A stretch of 64,000 bases of DNA from DATGPD01 sp041398565. Lineage in GTDB: Bacteria > Planctomycetota > UBA1135 > UBA2386. Positions 44,526 through 53,136 of the stretch are shown here, one piece after another. The first letter of the stretch is position 1. Every line of letters begins with the position of its first letter. A program made the translations under genes and the position numbers. A model generated the notes under the pieces. The model saw only the letters and a list, made by a program, of their open reading frames with translations. It did not search any database and was not told where the DNA came from. The DNA is taken from the NCBI GenBank assembly GCA_041398565.1, contig JAWKUN010000004.1, forward strand, positions 186,001-250,000, in the 5' to 3' direction.

Positions 44526-45659
44526 GTGCCGACGATGATCTACCTCGACCACGCAGCCACCAGTTTCCCCAAGCCGCCCGAAGTCCTGGCGGCCGTCAGC
44601 CACTGGTACACCGCCGTCGGCGTATCGCCGTCACGCGGCGACAGCGCGCTGTGCCGCGCGGCCAGCACCATCGTCGAGCGCGCCCGCGCCGGGGTGGCGC
44701 GCCTTTGCGGCGTCGCCAGGGAGCGCGTGCTGTTTTCGTCAGGGGCCACCGAATCGGCCAATCTGTTCCTGCACGGTTTCTTGCGGGACGGCGACGCCGT
44801 CGTCGCCACGGCGGCCGAACACAGCGCCCTGGCGCGCCCACTTCGAGCCCTGGCCAACCAAGGGCGCATCGACCTGTTCGTCGTCCCCGTCGACCCGCTC
44901 GGGCGTGTCGACGAGGAGAGTCTGGCGGCGACCCTCGGTGCTCGCAAACCGCGTCTGCTCGCGCTCAACCACGCCAGCAACGTCACCGGAGCCGTGCAGG
45001 ACGCGACGCGCTGGTGCGCGGCGGCACGTGCCGTGGGCTGCACGACCCTCGTCGATGCCAGCCAAACCGCCGGGGTCCTGCCGCTGACCGCAGTCGGCGC
45101 CGACGCACTGGTCGCGTCCGCGCACAAGAGCCTGCTCGGCCCCCCGGGGGTCGGCTTTCTCGCGCTCGCGCCCGACGTGCCCCTGCGTCCGGTCAAGCTC
45201 GGCGGCACCGGGTCATCCAAGGCGCTCGACCTGCAGCCGGATTCCTGGCCCGAGGCGCACGAAGCCGGCACCCCCAACATGCCGGGGCTCGCCGGCCTGG
45301 CGGCAGCCCTCGACTGGCTCGACGCGCAGGCCCCCGGCCACCACCACGCCCACGCCCTCGAGCTGATCGACGACCTCCGCGCCCGCCTCGAAGCGCGCCT
45401 GGGCGACGCCGTGCGCTGGTGCAGTCCGAGCGAGGGGCCGCGCCTCGGCGTCTTGAGCTTCACCCTTGCCGATCTCGACCCCGCCGAGGCCGGAATCGTC
45501 CTCGACGCGGCGGACGTCCACGTGCGCACGGGCTTCCATTGCGCGCCGTGGATCCACGCCTACCTGGACACGGCCAGCACAGGCACGATCCGAGTCAGCC
45601 CAGGCCCCTTCGTCACCGAAGTCGACATTCGGCAGGTGGCGAAGGTGCTCGCTCCGTGA
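44526..45659 (+). CDS. Cysteine desulfurase (class V aminotransferase)
   Basis: 377 residues from GTG 44526, or 374 from ATG 44535, with YLDHAATSFPKPPEV following. PLP Lys lies in SAHKSLLGPPG. SSGATESANLFLHG is the substrate region, and the C-terminal RTGFHCAPWIH contains the persulfide Cys in the SufS-type setting. It would release sulfur from cysteine to the neighbouring ThiF-like enzyme or Fe-S assembly. Its last 47 nt overlap the 3' end of the convergent gene at 45613. 30 bp downstream of the ThiF gene, so probably co-transcribed. Confidence 0.9.
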   Translation: MPTMIYLDHAATSFPKPPEVLAAVSHWYTAVGVSPSRGDSALCRAASTIVERARAGVARLCGVARERVLFSSGATESANLFLHGFLRDGDAVVATAAEHSALARPLRALANQGRIDLFVVPVDPLGRVDEESLAATLGARKPRLLALNHASNVTGAVQDATRWCAAARAVGCTTLVDASQTAGVLPLTAVGADALVASAHKSLLGPPGVGFLALAPDVPLRPVKLGGTGSSKALDLQPDSWPEAHEAGTPNMPGLAGLAAALDWLDAQAPGHHHAHALELIDDLRARLEARLGDAVRWCSPSEGPRLGVLSFTLADLDPAEAGIVLDAADVHVRTGFHCAPWIHAYLDTASTGTIRVSPGPFVTEVDIRQVAKVLAP

Positions 45660-47136
45660 AGAAGCGGTGCAACGAGTCCGCCACCAAGAAGAACTTGGCG
45701 GGCGCGTTCTCCAAGCCCTTCGGCAAGGCTGGACGCTCTTCGAGCTGCAGCCTGGCGCTCACCTGATCGCTGCCAGCGAGGAGCGCATCGCGGACCAGAT
45801 CGCACCAAGCCGCGTACGCGACTCGACCGGGATGGGCCGACGAACGCCAGAGCACGTCCTCGACTTCCCGCGCCAGCGCCGCCCGGGAAACGCGTCCCTC
45901 GCTCGCCAAGGAGGCCACGCGGCCGGCGCGTGGGTCTTCCGTCCGCAGCTGCCCAGGCGACGTCGGTCGGCCGATCGCCAGTGCCAGCCAAAGGGCGCCA
46001 CGCATCGACACCGCGCGCTCGAGGATCGATGGCGCCTCGGCGGGCATCTCGCCTTCGCCGACCAGCAGACGCCAGGCCAGCACGCGTAGGACCGTCTCCG
46101 CCAGCAGGGGCTCTTGCGTCCACTTTTCCTGCTCCGCCGCGACGACGGACCACGGCGCCGCCAGACCGTACGCGGCCATCAGTACGCTCCGCGTGCGGGG
46201 ATCGGTCAGCACTTCCGGAACCGGCCCGAGCGCACCGACCTCGCGTAGGCGGCCGCGTGCCGGCGCGAAGGCCGCGAGCGCGGCGCGCACACTCGCATCG
46301 CGCAGGACGGCCTCGTCCCAAGGGACGTCCTCCCGCGCCAGGAAGAGCGCGGCCGCCGTTCTCACCGCCGCCGGGGCGGACGCCGCGCTCGCCAGTTCGT
46401 CGGCAAGACTGGCAAGCGCCTCGCCTCGTCCGACGCCGGCCAGGAAGGCCGCGCGCAGAGTCAGCGCCGCCTCCGCCTGCGCGTGCGGATCCCCGAGCCG
46501 AGCCTGGAGCCGGCGAAGCGCGTCCACAGACAGCTCGCCGCGCAGGGCGGCGACCACCGAATCGGCGCCAGGGCGGCGCTCGCCTGGACCTGACGTCACG
46601 CCGCAGCGCGCCGCCGCGAGAGCCGCGCCCAGCGCCAACGCCCCGCTGGCCGCCCCACCCTCCTGGGCGCACGCGGCCTCCAGCGGCCCGCGTGTCGACT
46701 CACGCTGAGGTCCAACGGCCAAGCAGATCCAGGCGAGGACCTGCTCTTCCGTCTTCCCGGCGTTGGTCGCGACCTCCAGCAACCAGGTGTCTCGATCCGA
46801 GCCGACGCTAGCCGCGGCCACCGCCCCGATGAGGAGCAGCCGCTTGAGAGCGTTGGACTCCTGACGCAGGGATCCCCGTAGCAAGGGGGCGACGGCCGGC
46901 CCGTAGCGCTCGGCCAGCGCCCAACCGTCCTGCCAGTTCTTCAGCGACTCCTGGTGCAACAGGCGCTGGATGGCGGCAAAGAGGCGCGAACCACGGCTCT
47001 GGATGCTGGACAGATCGGCTGCGTCGGCGCTCCCACCTCCCGTTTGAGCCGGCGGGCGCACCACTCCGATAAGCACCAGGAGCAGGAGCCGGGCGAATCT
47101 CGAGCACGGCGGCTGTGAACCGATCGACCGCGACAT
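45613..47136 (-). CDS. Secreted helical-repeat protein of unknown function
   Basis: 507 residues from ATG 47136. N-terminal basic region then RLLLLVLIGVVRPPAQ, a signal peptide. The mature part is almost wholly helical with Ala/Leu/Glu/Arg periodicity (QAEAALTLRAAFLAG; ASVRAALAAFAPARGRLREV), suggesting HEAT-like or solenoid packing. No catalytic motif. The start codon shares the CATG tetranucleotide with the divergent gene at 47135, leaving no conventional promoter spacer, and the 3' end overlaps the cysteine desulfurase by 47 nt. Coding evidence is length and composition only. Confidence 0.72.
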   Translation of the reverse strand: MSRSIGSQPPCSRFARLLLLVLIGVVRPPAQTGGGSADAADLSSIQSRGSRLFAAIQRLLHQESLKNWQDGWALAERYGPAVAPLLRGSLRQESNALKRLLLIGAVAAASVGSDRDTWLLEVATNAGKTEEQVLAWICLAVGPQRESTRGPLEAACAQEGGAASGALALGAALAAARCGVTSGPGERRPGADSVVAALRGELSVDALRRLQARLGDPHAQAEAALTLRAAFLAGVGRGEALASLADELASAASAPAAVRTAAALFLAREDVPWDEAVLRDASVRAALAAFAPARGRLREVGALGPVPEVLTDPRTRSVLMAAYGLAAPWSVVAAEQEKWTQEPLLAETVLRVLAWRLLVGEGEMPAEAPSILERAVSMRGALWLALAIGRPTSPGQLRTEDPRAGRVASLASEGRVSRAALAREVEDVLWRSSAHPGRVAYAAWCDLVRDALLAGSDQVSARLQLEERPALPKGLENAPAKFFLVADSLHRFFTERAPSPPAECRLR

Positions 47137-50100
47137 GAACGAAACCGGCATACCAGCCGCAGAGAACGACGTCGAGGCCCTGATCCTCGGCGACACGTTC
47201 GCGAACGACGAGGAGACGTGCATCCCGGACGCCGTCGATCGCGAGGTCTCCATGCGTGGAGACCTGCAGCAGATGCCGCTGGCCGACGTCTTCCAGTCGC
47301 TCGGCATGTCGAAGATGGAGGGGATCCTCCGCGTCCGCAACCTGGTGGAGACGCGGGAGATCTACTTCCGCGACGGCCTGGTGCGCAGCTTCATCCCGAC
47401 CAGGGTGGAGCTGCGGCGCATCGGCGTGCAGCTGGTGCAGGGTGGGCTGATGACGCCCGAGACTCTGCGCGCCGTGATGTTCGAGCACAAGAAGTCGCGG
47501 CAGGACATGCGCGCCCTGCTCGTCGAGCATCGCGTGCTGCCCGAGGCGGAGATCGACGAGCTCTTCGACCATCGCGCCGCCGAGGACCTCTACAGCCTGT
47601 TCACCTGGTCTCAGGGCTCCTTCGAGTTCTACAAGGGCCCGCCGACGGATCCGGTGATCCTGGCGCGTTTCGACGAGCTCAAGCCGTTCGACATCAACGT
47701 CGTGCTCATGGAGGTCGCACGGCGTTCGGACGAGTGGGAGGTCATCTTCGACTCCATTCGCTCCGTCGACGAGCTTGTCGTGCCGGGAGACGATCTCGAC
47801 GGAGTTCGCGGCGACCACGTCGAGGTGTTGAACGCGCTCGACGGCAAGCGCACCCTGCGCATGCTGGCGCCGTCGATGCTGTTCGGCCTGTTCGAGCTGA
47901 GCCGCATCGTCCGCGACCTGCTCGAGTCCGGCCATGCTCGCTTCGCGACGGTCCCGGAGGCTCTCGATGCCATCCGGATCTACCTGTCGCACAACCGCAA
48001 GAAGCTGGCGAGCGCTCTCCTCGAGACCCTCGCCACCCGGCCCGAAGGCCACAGCTATGCCGACCTGCACGCCATCGCCACCCTCTTGCAGGAAGCGGGC
48101 GAGCAACGGCGGGCGGCGGCGACCCTGTTGTCCGCCGCGCGCGAGGTCGACGATACGAGCGCGGCGCTCGAGATGCTCCGCGACGCCCGCGCGCTGGCGC
48201 CACGTTCGTGCGAGGTGTTGGAGCATCTGCGGGATCGCCTGCTGGCCCTCGACGATCCCGATCGCGACGACGAGCTGCGGCAGATCACCGATGACTACTG
48301 CAATGCCCTGATCGAGGACGGCCGTCTCACGGACGCGCTCGCCATCCTCGAACAGCTCGATGCCGAGTCACCCGGAGACTCACGCCTCGCCTTCCGGCGG
48401 GCGATCGTTCTGCACAAGCTGGGGCGCCGCGACGAAGCGGTCACCAGCCTCATGGCGCTGGCCGAACGCCTGCGCGCGGCCAAGCAGCGCGACCAGCTGA
48501 TCGTCGTCTACGAGCAGGTGCTCAAGATCGACCCGCGCCGGCGCGACGTGACCCGCGCCCTGCGGTCGATCCAGGCCACCCAGATGGTGCGCCGCCTTCG
48601 CATCGCCGCCATGATCGTGGCCACGGTCGGGGCCGCGTTCGGGGGCGTGGTTGGATGGCGGCAACACAAGCGGACGAGCGTCCTCAACGCCGCCCGCAAC
48701 GACGTGGGCCGACTCTTGGCCAGCGGCGACGTCAAGGAGGCCGGCGCGGTGGTCGAGCGCACCCAGCGCGAGCTCGGCGACACGCCGGAGGTACTCGAGA
48801 TCCGAGCCCTCATCGACCAGCACTTCACACGGCAACGCGAAGCCGCGGCGCTCGCCGACGCCGAGCAACGCCGCGAGCAACTGGCGGCCGCCGCTGCCCA
48901 GTTCGAAAGAGGAGAACTCGAAGCGGCGATGCAGGCCTACGCCAACATCGTCGCCAGACTCGACGAGGCAGGCGCCAGCCAGGTGCGGGACATCGTGCGC
49001 GCCCGTTGTCAAAGCCTCATCCCCGCCTTCGAGCGCCTGGCGCAGGAACTCCCTTACGCGGTGCCGGCCGCGCCCGGTCCGACCCTGGACTCGAAGGCAC
49101 GCCGTCAGGCGCTCGAGGACCTGCAGGCCCACTTCGCCGACAGCGACTTGTTGCGCGCCAAGGCATGCCTGCGCGCCATCGAGCACGAACTGTTCCGCGC
49201 TTGTGTCGACCCCGACACCGGCACGCGCCTGACCAAAGCGTGCACCGACATCGTGCGAGCGTTCGGCCTCGCCGACGTCCGTCGTACCGCGTACCAGAGC
49301 CTCGAGGCGAGCGCGGAGATCGGCCGCCGGCTCCACCCGTTGGTCATCCGGGCCAAGCAGCTCGAAGCGCAGCACCGCTACAAGGAGGCCGCTGAGGTCT
49401 TCGACTCCCTCGTGCGCGAGCACCCGCACGAGGACGAGCTCAAAGGCGAGTTCCGCGAGCACGCCGCACGCTGCACCAAGATCGCGGCGGGTCTGGCGGA
49501 GGTTGCCGCGGCCACCGCCGCGGCGGACGCAGACGCGGCGCGCGCCAGTCTGGCAAGACTGCGCCGGGAGTTCCGGGACGTGCCGGTGCAGCAGCTGGTC
49601 CAGCTGCCCTTGCGCATCGTCACCAACCCGCCGGGAGCGCAGGTCTTCGTCGGGGGTGAGGCGGTGGGCAAGTCACCGGTGCAGACCACGTTCGTGCCGG
49701 CGCGCGGCGCCAGCGTCCGCCTGCAGCTGGACGGGTACGAAACGGCGACCGCACAGATCGGCGGGGACGACGCCGGCCTGCTGGCGATGACCCTCGTCCG
49801 ACAGCCGGTCTGGACGGCGAGCCTCAACGGCGCCGTCACCCAGACGCCCGCGCTCTCCGACGACGCCGTCCTCGCGGTCGATCGTTCCGGTCGGATCACC
49901 TGCCTCGACCTGGCCGACGGTAAAGAGCGCTGGCACCTCGACACGCGAGATCTCTCCGGCCTGCTCCCGCGTCCACTCCTGTTCGGCGATCGCGTGGTGG
50001 TCGGATCCGTCGACGGATCGGTTCGCTGCCTCGACGTCCGCTCCGGCAAGACGAACTGGATGCGCAAAGAACTGCCCGTCGAAGTCGCGGCGGTCGGACT

Positions 50101-50749
50101 CGGCGACCTCTGGGTAGCTGCCGTCAGCACCGGCCGCTTGGTGGCCCTCGATTCCGGCTCGGGAGACCTTCGCTACGACGTGCCCCTTCCGGGACGACCG
50201 GCGGGTCTCGCCATCTCCGGCCCGACCGCCTGCTGTGTCACAACCCAGGGCGACGTGCTCGGGATCGCCGCCAGCAACGGCCGCATCCTGTGGCAGGCCC
50301 CGCTCGGCCAGGTCATCACGGTTCCTCCGACGGTGGCCGACGGTTCCGCCTACGTCGTCGGCGAGGACGGCGCCGTCGCCGCCTTCGACCTGGAGACGGG
50401 CAAGCAGCGTTGGCGTCAGTCCGCTCCGTCCCTGCTGGCCGTCACCCCCGCCGCCCGACCCTCCCAGGTGGTGGTGGTCGCCAACGACCAGCTCTCGCTC
50501 CTCGACGCCAAGACGGGCGAAGTGCTGCGCTCGCTGCCGGCGGGAGACATCGTCACCAGCGTGGCGTGCAGTCCTCGGCAGGTCCTGGCGGGAACCAGCG
50601 GCGGCGCGGTCCTTCGCATCGTCGGGGATGCCGAGGCAATGCGCCTCCAGGGGCCGGGCCGAGTCACGGCAGCGCCGGTGCTCTTCGGGGAGTGGGTGAT
50701 CGTCGGCTTCGAAGGGAAGTCGATCCATGCCTACCGAATCGCGGACTAG
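47135..50749 (+). CDS. DUF4388-TPR-membrane-PEGA-PQQ propeller protein
   Basis: 1,204 residues, ATG 47135; ATG 47252 (residue 40) is an alternative that starts right at the first domain. DUF4388/PATAN-like domain ~40-150 (MRGDLQQMPLADVFQSLGMS). TPR-like helices ~290-480. One membrane helix ~489-508 (IAAMIVATVGAAFGGVVGW). A helical/TPR exterior to ~820. PEGA domain ~825-895 (NPPGAQVFVGGEAVGKSPVQ). A PQQ-type beta-propeller to the end (DLADGKERWHLDTR, DLETGKQRWRQS). DUF4388 domains are linked to regulation of surface structures, so a sensor spanning the inner membrane is a reasonable guess. Confidence 0.93.
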   Translation: MNETGIPAAENDVEALILGDTFANDEETCIPDAVDREVSMRGDLQQMPLADVFQSLGMSKMEGILRVRNLVETREIYFRDGLVRSFIPTRVELRRIGVQLVQGGLMTPETLRAVMFEHKKSRQDMRALLVEHRVLPEAEIDELFDHRAAEDLYSLFTWSQGSFEFYKGPPTDPVILARFDELKPFDINVVLMEVARRSDEWEVIFDSIRSVDELVVPGDDLDGVRGDHVEVLNALDGKRTLRMLAPSMLFGLFELSRIVRDLLESGHARFATVPEALDAIRIYLSHNRKKLASALLETLATRPEGHSYADLHAIATLLQEAGEQRRAAATLLSAAREVDDTSAALEMLRDARALAPRSCEVLEHLRDRLLALDDPDRDDELRQITDDYCNALIEDGRLTDALAILEQLDAESPGDSRLAFRRAIVLHKLGRRDEAVTSLMALAERLRAAKQRDQLIVVYEQVLKIDPRRRDVTRALRSIQATQMVRRLRIAAMIVATVGAAFGGVVGWRQHKRTSVLNAARNDVGRLLASGDVKEAGAVVERTQRELGDTPEVLEIRALIDQHFTRQREAAALADAEQRREQLAAAAAQFERGELEAAMQAYANIVARLDEAGASQVRDIVRARCQSLIPAFERLAQELPYAVPAAPGPTLDSKARRQALEDLQAHFADSDLLRAKACLRAIEHELFRACVDPDTGTRLTKACTDIVRAFGLADVRRTAYQSLEASAEIGRRLHPLVIRAKQLEAQHRYKEAAEVFDSLVREHPHEDELKGEFREHAARCTKIAAGLAEVAAATAAADADAARASLARLRREFRDVPVQQLVQLPLRIVTNPPGAQVFVGGEAVGKSPVQTTFVPARGASVRLQLDGYETATAQIGGDDAGLLAMTLVRQPVWTASLNGAVTQTPALSDDAVLAVDRSGRITCLDLADGKERWHLDTRDLSGLLPRPLLFGDRVVVGSVDGSVRCLDVRSGKTNWMRKELPVEVAAVGLGDLWVAAVSTGRLVALDSGSGDLRYDVPLPGRPAGLAISGPTACCVTTQGDVLGIAASNGRILWQAPLGQVITVPPTVADGSAYVVGEDGAVAAFDLETGKQRWRQSAPSLLAVTPAARPSQVVVVANDQLSLLDAKTGEVLRSLPAGDIVTSVACSPRQVLAGTSGGAVLRIVGDAEAMRLQGPGRVTAAPVLFGEWVIVGFEGKSIHAYRIAD

Positions 50750-50754
50750 CACCC

Positions 50755-51128
50755 AACGCGGCCGGGGCCGCAACCAAAGGCTTGGTTGCGGTCGGCGCTT
50801 CGCGCCGACCAGAGAGGGGCCCCGGCCCCTTTGTTGCCGGGGCTTCCAGTGCCGCTGGAAGTGGGCGAGTTCAGCGCCTTGGCAGCGGAACGACATCGCC
50901 GAATTCGCGCGTGGCGCGAGGATTCGCGGCACTTGCAGCCCAACGCGGCCGGGGCCGCAACCAAAGGCTTGGTTGCGGTCGGCGCTTCGCGCCGACCAGA
51001 GAGGGGCCCCGGCCCCTTTGTTGCCGGGGCTTCCAGTGCCGCTGGAAGTGGGCGAGTTCAGCGCCTTGGCAGCGGAACGACATCGCCGAATTCGCGCGTG
51101 GCGCGTGGATTCGCGGCACTTGCAGCCC
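50755..51128 (+). repeat. Two tandem ~187-bp structured repeats, variant A
   Basis: Copies 50755-50941 and 50942-51128, each 187 bp and differing at one position. Outer stem GGCCGGGGCC with GGCCCCGGCC encloses GCAACCAA-AGGC-TTGGTTGC and GGTCGGCGC-TTC-GCGCCGACC. Second domain pairs AGTGCCGC with GCGGCACT and GGGCT with AGCCC. These are the same pairings as variants B and C with different bases. The array begins 5 nt after the stop of the propeller gene, and with the following stretch fills 50750-51400 without any gene. Confidence 0.93.
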
Positions 51129-51147
51129 AGGGGTCGATGTGGCCGCG

Positions 51148-51165
51148 CCGACCCACCAGGGTCGG
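51148..51165 (+). terminator. Hairpin downstream of the variant A repeats
   Basis: CCGACCC-ACCA-GGGTCGG, a perfect 7-bp stem with 4-nt loop 20 bp after the array. Position fits a terminator for the propeller gene, but no T-run follows. Confidence 0.45.
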
Positions 51166-51434
51166 TGGCGAAGTGAGTCTCAATGACTGCGAGACTGGCG
51201 CGCTGGCCACGGTCCTCCGGCAGCGAAGATTTCGTCGGAGCGCACACCGTCTGGAAGAACAGACACCGTCTTGCAGATCCACACTCGCATCGTCGCGCGC
51301 GTGCAGAATCCGCCGGATCGCCGTCCGACCGCCGACATCCGTCCCATCGAGAGCCCCGGGAGGTTACCGCTAACCGTTGATCTACTAGGGTGTTCTGGCC
51401 AAGGTTCACTGTGCCTGGGCACTTGACGAAAAGA

Positions 51435-51450
51435 CGGCACCTGTTTTGCA
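51435..51450 (+). promoter_or_regulatory. Sigma-54-type (-24/-12) promoter for the PEP-CTERM gene
   Basis: GGCACCTGTTTTGC gives GG-N10-GC (GG at 51436-51437, GC at 51448-51449) followed by A, matching the core of the consensus TGGCAC-N5-TTGC except for the first T. Expected start near 51461, about 53 nt before the ATG at 51514. Sigma-54 sites ahead of PEP-CTERM genes are known in other bacteria. An inverted GGTTA-CCGC-TAACC at 51362-51375 could bind the enhancer-binding protein. Confidence 0.68.
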
Positions 51451-51513
51451 GCGGATCTGCCGACGGGTCTGGCCCGTCTCACTGACTACCTTCGAATTCG
51501 AGTGTTCCGTCCA

Positions 51514-51885
51514 ATGTCTCGCCTCCTCGTCTTGACCTTGCTCGCAGCCGTGGCAGGTGGATGCTCCGGCCGCCGTTCGGGTCCGACCCCGACACCGTCT
51601 CGGGACCCCTCACCACCCCTGACGCGCTCCGACCGCGATGCGTTCCAGGGCCTGCCGCCTGCCCCTCCCGACGTCGACGGCGGCGGCGGTGCCGGCGCCG
51701 GAAACGGTGGCAGCGGCACCGCCATCGGCAATGCGGGGAGCGGCAACCGCGGCGGCAGCGGCGGCAGCTCGGGAGGACAGAAGGGCGCCGCGGTTCCCGA
51801 GCCCGGGACCATGCTGCTGGTCGGAAGCGGTCTGGCCGCGGCCGCGCTGGCCCGGCGCCGGCGGCGCGCTGTGCGTCCGACCTGA
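51514..51885 (+). CDS. Small PEP-CTERM protein with a lipobox
   Basis: 123 residues from ATG 51514 (a GTG at 51502 is possible). N-terminal MSRLLVLTLLAAVAGGC carries lipobox VAGGC. The middle is Pro/Thr-rich then a long Gly/Ser/Asn stretch. The C-terminus is VPEPGTMLLVGSGLAAAALA followed by RRRRR: the PEP-CTERM signal (VPEP, membrane helix, basic cluster) recognised by exosortase for anchoring and likely glycosylation at the surface. Having both a lipobox and PEP-CTERM is unusual. No exosortase gene lies in this window. Confidence 0.83.
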   Translation: MSRLLVLTLLAAVAGGCSGRRSGPTPTPSRDPSPPLTRSDRDAFQGLPPAPPDVDGGGGAGAGNGGSGTAIGNAGSGNRGGSGGSSGGQKGAAVPEPGTMLLVGSGLAAAALARRRRRAVRPT

Positions 51886-51903
51886 GAACACCGGCCAACC
51901 CAG

Positions 51904-51931
51904 CATCTCGGGGAGCCCATCTCGGGGAGCC
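51904..51931 (+). repeat. Perfect 14-bp tandem duplication
   Basis: CATCTCGGGGAGCC repeated twice back to back, in the gap between the PEP-CTERM gene and the TPR/thioredoxin-fold gene. Probably a recent slippage event. Confidence 0.8.
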
Positions 51932-52067
51932 CATCGTGGCGGGCCCGATGGATCGCGTTCGCAAGGGCGACGGGCAGAAGGCTCGAACCAGTCGTCAGCC
52001 GAGGCGCTTTCCCCGGGAGCACGGTCCACCGGGGAGTCAGGCGGTAGACGCAGGTAGACTCCGAACC

Positions 52068-53111
52068 GTGGACCCGACTCGCCGTGACGATCCGAGCGCC
52101 TCGACCGTTGAGCGCCGCGAACCGAACTGTCCGCTCCCGTCCCCGCCTGGTAGGTGGGTCCGCTCGGTCGGCAGCAGGCTAGGACGGGTGGCAGTCCTCG
52201 TTCTCGCGACGGGCTCCGCCTTCGCCCAGGAGCGGCCCAAGAGTGTGGCCGTCGCCACCGAATGCGCGCGCTTGCTCGACCGGCTCGAGCCTGCCGACCG
52301 CAAACTCGCGCCGCCGCGCCACGATCAGATCGAGTTGATCCGAGCGTTCCTCGAACACCATCCAGCCGATGCGGCTCGGGTCTGCGTCCTCAAGCTCCGC
52401 ACCCGTTTGGGCACCCTTCTCCTGCACGCCGGCGAGCTCGAGGCGGCGCGCGAAGCCTTCGCCGACGTGGTGAAGGACGTACCCCCCGACCAGCGCGACC
52501 TGCCCGGACAGCATGACTTCTTGGGCCGTGCTCGCTACGGCCAGGCGCAAGCCCTCGAACTCCTCGACAGACCCAACGAGGCGCGTGCACTCCTCGAAGA
52601 GATCCAAGCGCAACACGCCGGCGAGCGCTACGCCAAGTTCGCAAGGGTGGCGCTGGAGCGGCTGCTCCCCCGCAAGGGTGTCGGTCCCTTCGCCGGCCTT
52701 CAGGCCCCACCCCTGAACACCGAACCGCTCGTCGACCTGGACGAGCGACAGCACTCGCTCCGCTCCTACGCCAACCGGCCTGTTGTCCTGGTGTTCTGGT
52801 CGCCCGCGATCGAGTCGTCGATCAGCCGCCTGCAGTCGGTGGCAGCTGGCTGGACGCGCGCCGGCGGCAGGCTCGACACCGTCCTCGCCATCGCCTTGTC
52901 GACGTCTCGCGAGGCCGTGGTGTCCGCGCGCGAGAAGTGCCGACTCGCCATGCCCCTCATCGCGTGCGACGACGAGTTCCTGCACCCGGCGGCCCTGGCC
53001 TACCGGGTCACCAAGGTGCCGACCGTGGTCTTGATCGGTAGCAACGGCACCGTGCTCGGCCGCGACCTACCGGTCCGCGAGATCGAACGCGTCGTCGGCC
53101 TCGCGCGCTGA
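52068..53111 (+). CDS. Secreted TPR protein with thioredoxin-like domain lacking the CxxC
   Basis: 347 residues from GTG 52068; the signal peptide core (LGRVAVLVLATGSAFAQ) is preceded by ~38 residues, so the start may be further in, but no better codon fits. Residues ~55-200 are TPR-like helices. Residues ~215-345 fit an AhpC/TlpA thioredoxin fold: NRPVVLVFWSPAIESS where TlpA has FWATWC..C, and TKVPTVVLIGSNGTVLGRDL at the cis-Pro end. The redox cysteines are absent, so it probably binds rather than oxidises or reduces. Converges with asnS. Confidence 0.78.
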   Translation: MDPTRRDDPSASTVERREPNCPLPSPPGRWVRSVGSRLGRVAVLVLATGSAFAQERPKSVAVATECARLLDRLEPADRKLAPPRHDQIELIRAFLEHHPADAARVCVLKLRTRLGTLLLHAGELEAAREAFADVVKDVPPDQRDLPGQHDFLGRARYGQAQALELLDRPNEARALLEEIQAQHAGERYAKFARVALERLLPRKGVGPFAGLQAPPLNTEPLVDLDERQHSLRSYANRPVVLVFWSPAIESSISRLQSVAAGWTRAGGRLDTVLAIALSTSREAVVSAREKCRLAMPLIACDDEFLHPAALAYRVTKVPTVVLIGSNGTVLGRDLPVREIERVVGLAR

Positions 53112-53136
53112 CGGGCTCTCTGCGGCGAGGCAAGGA

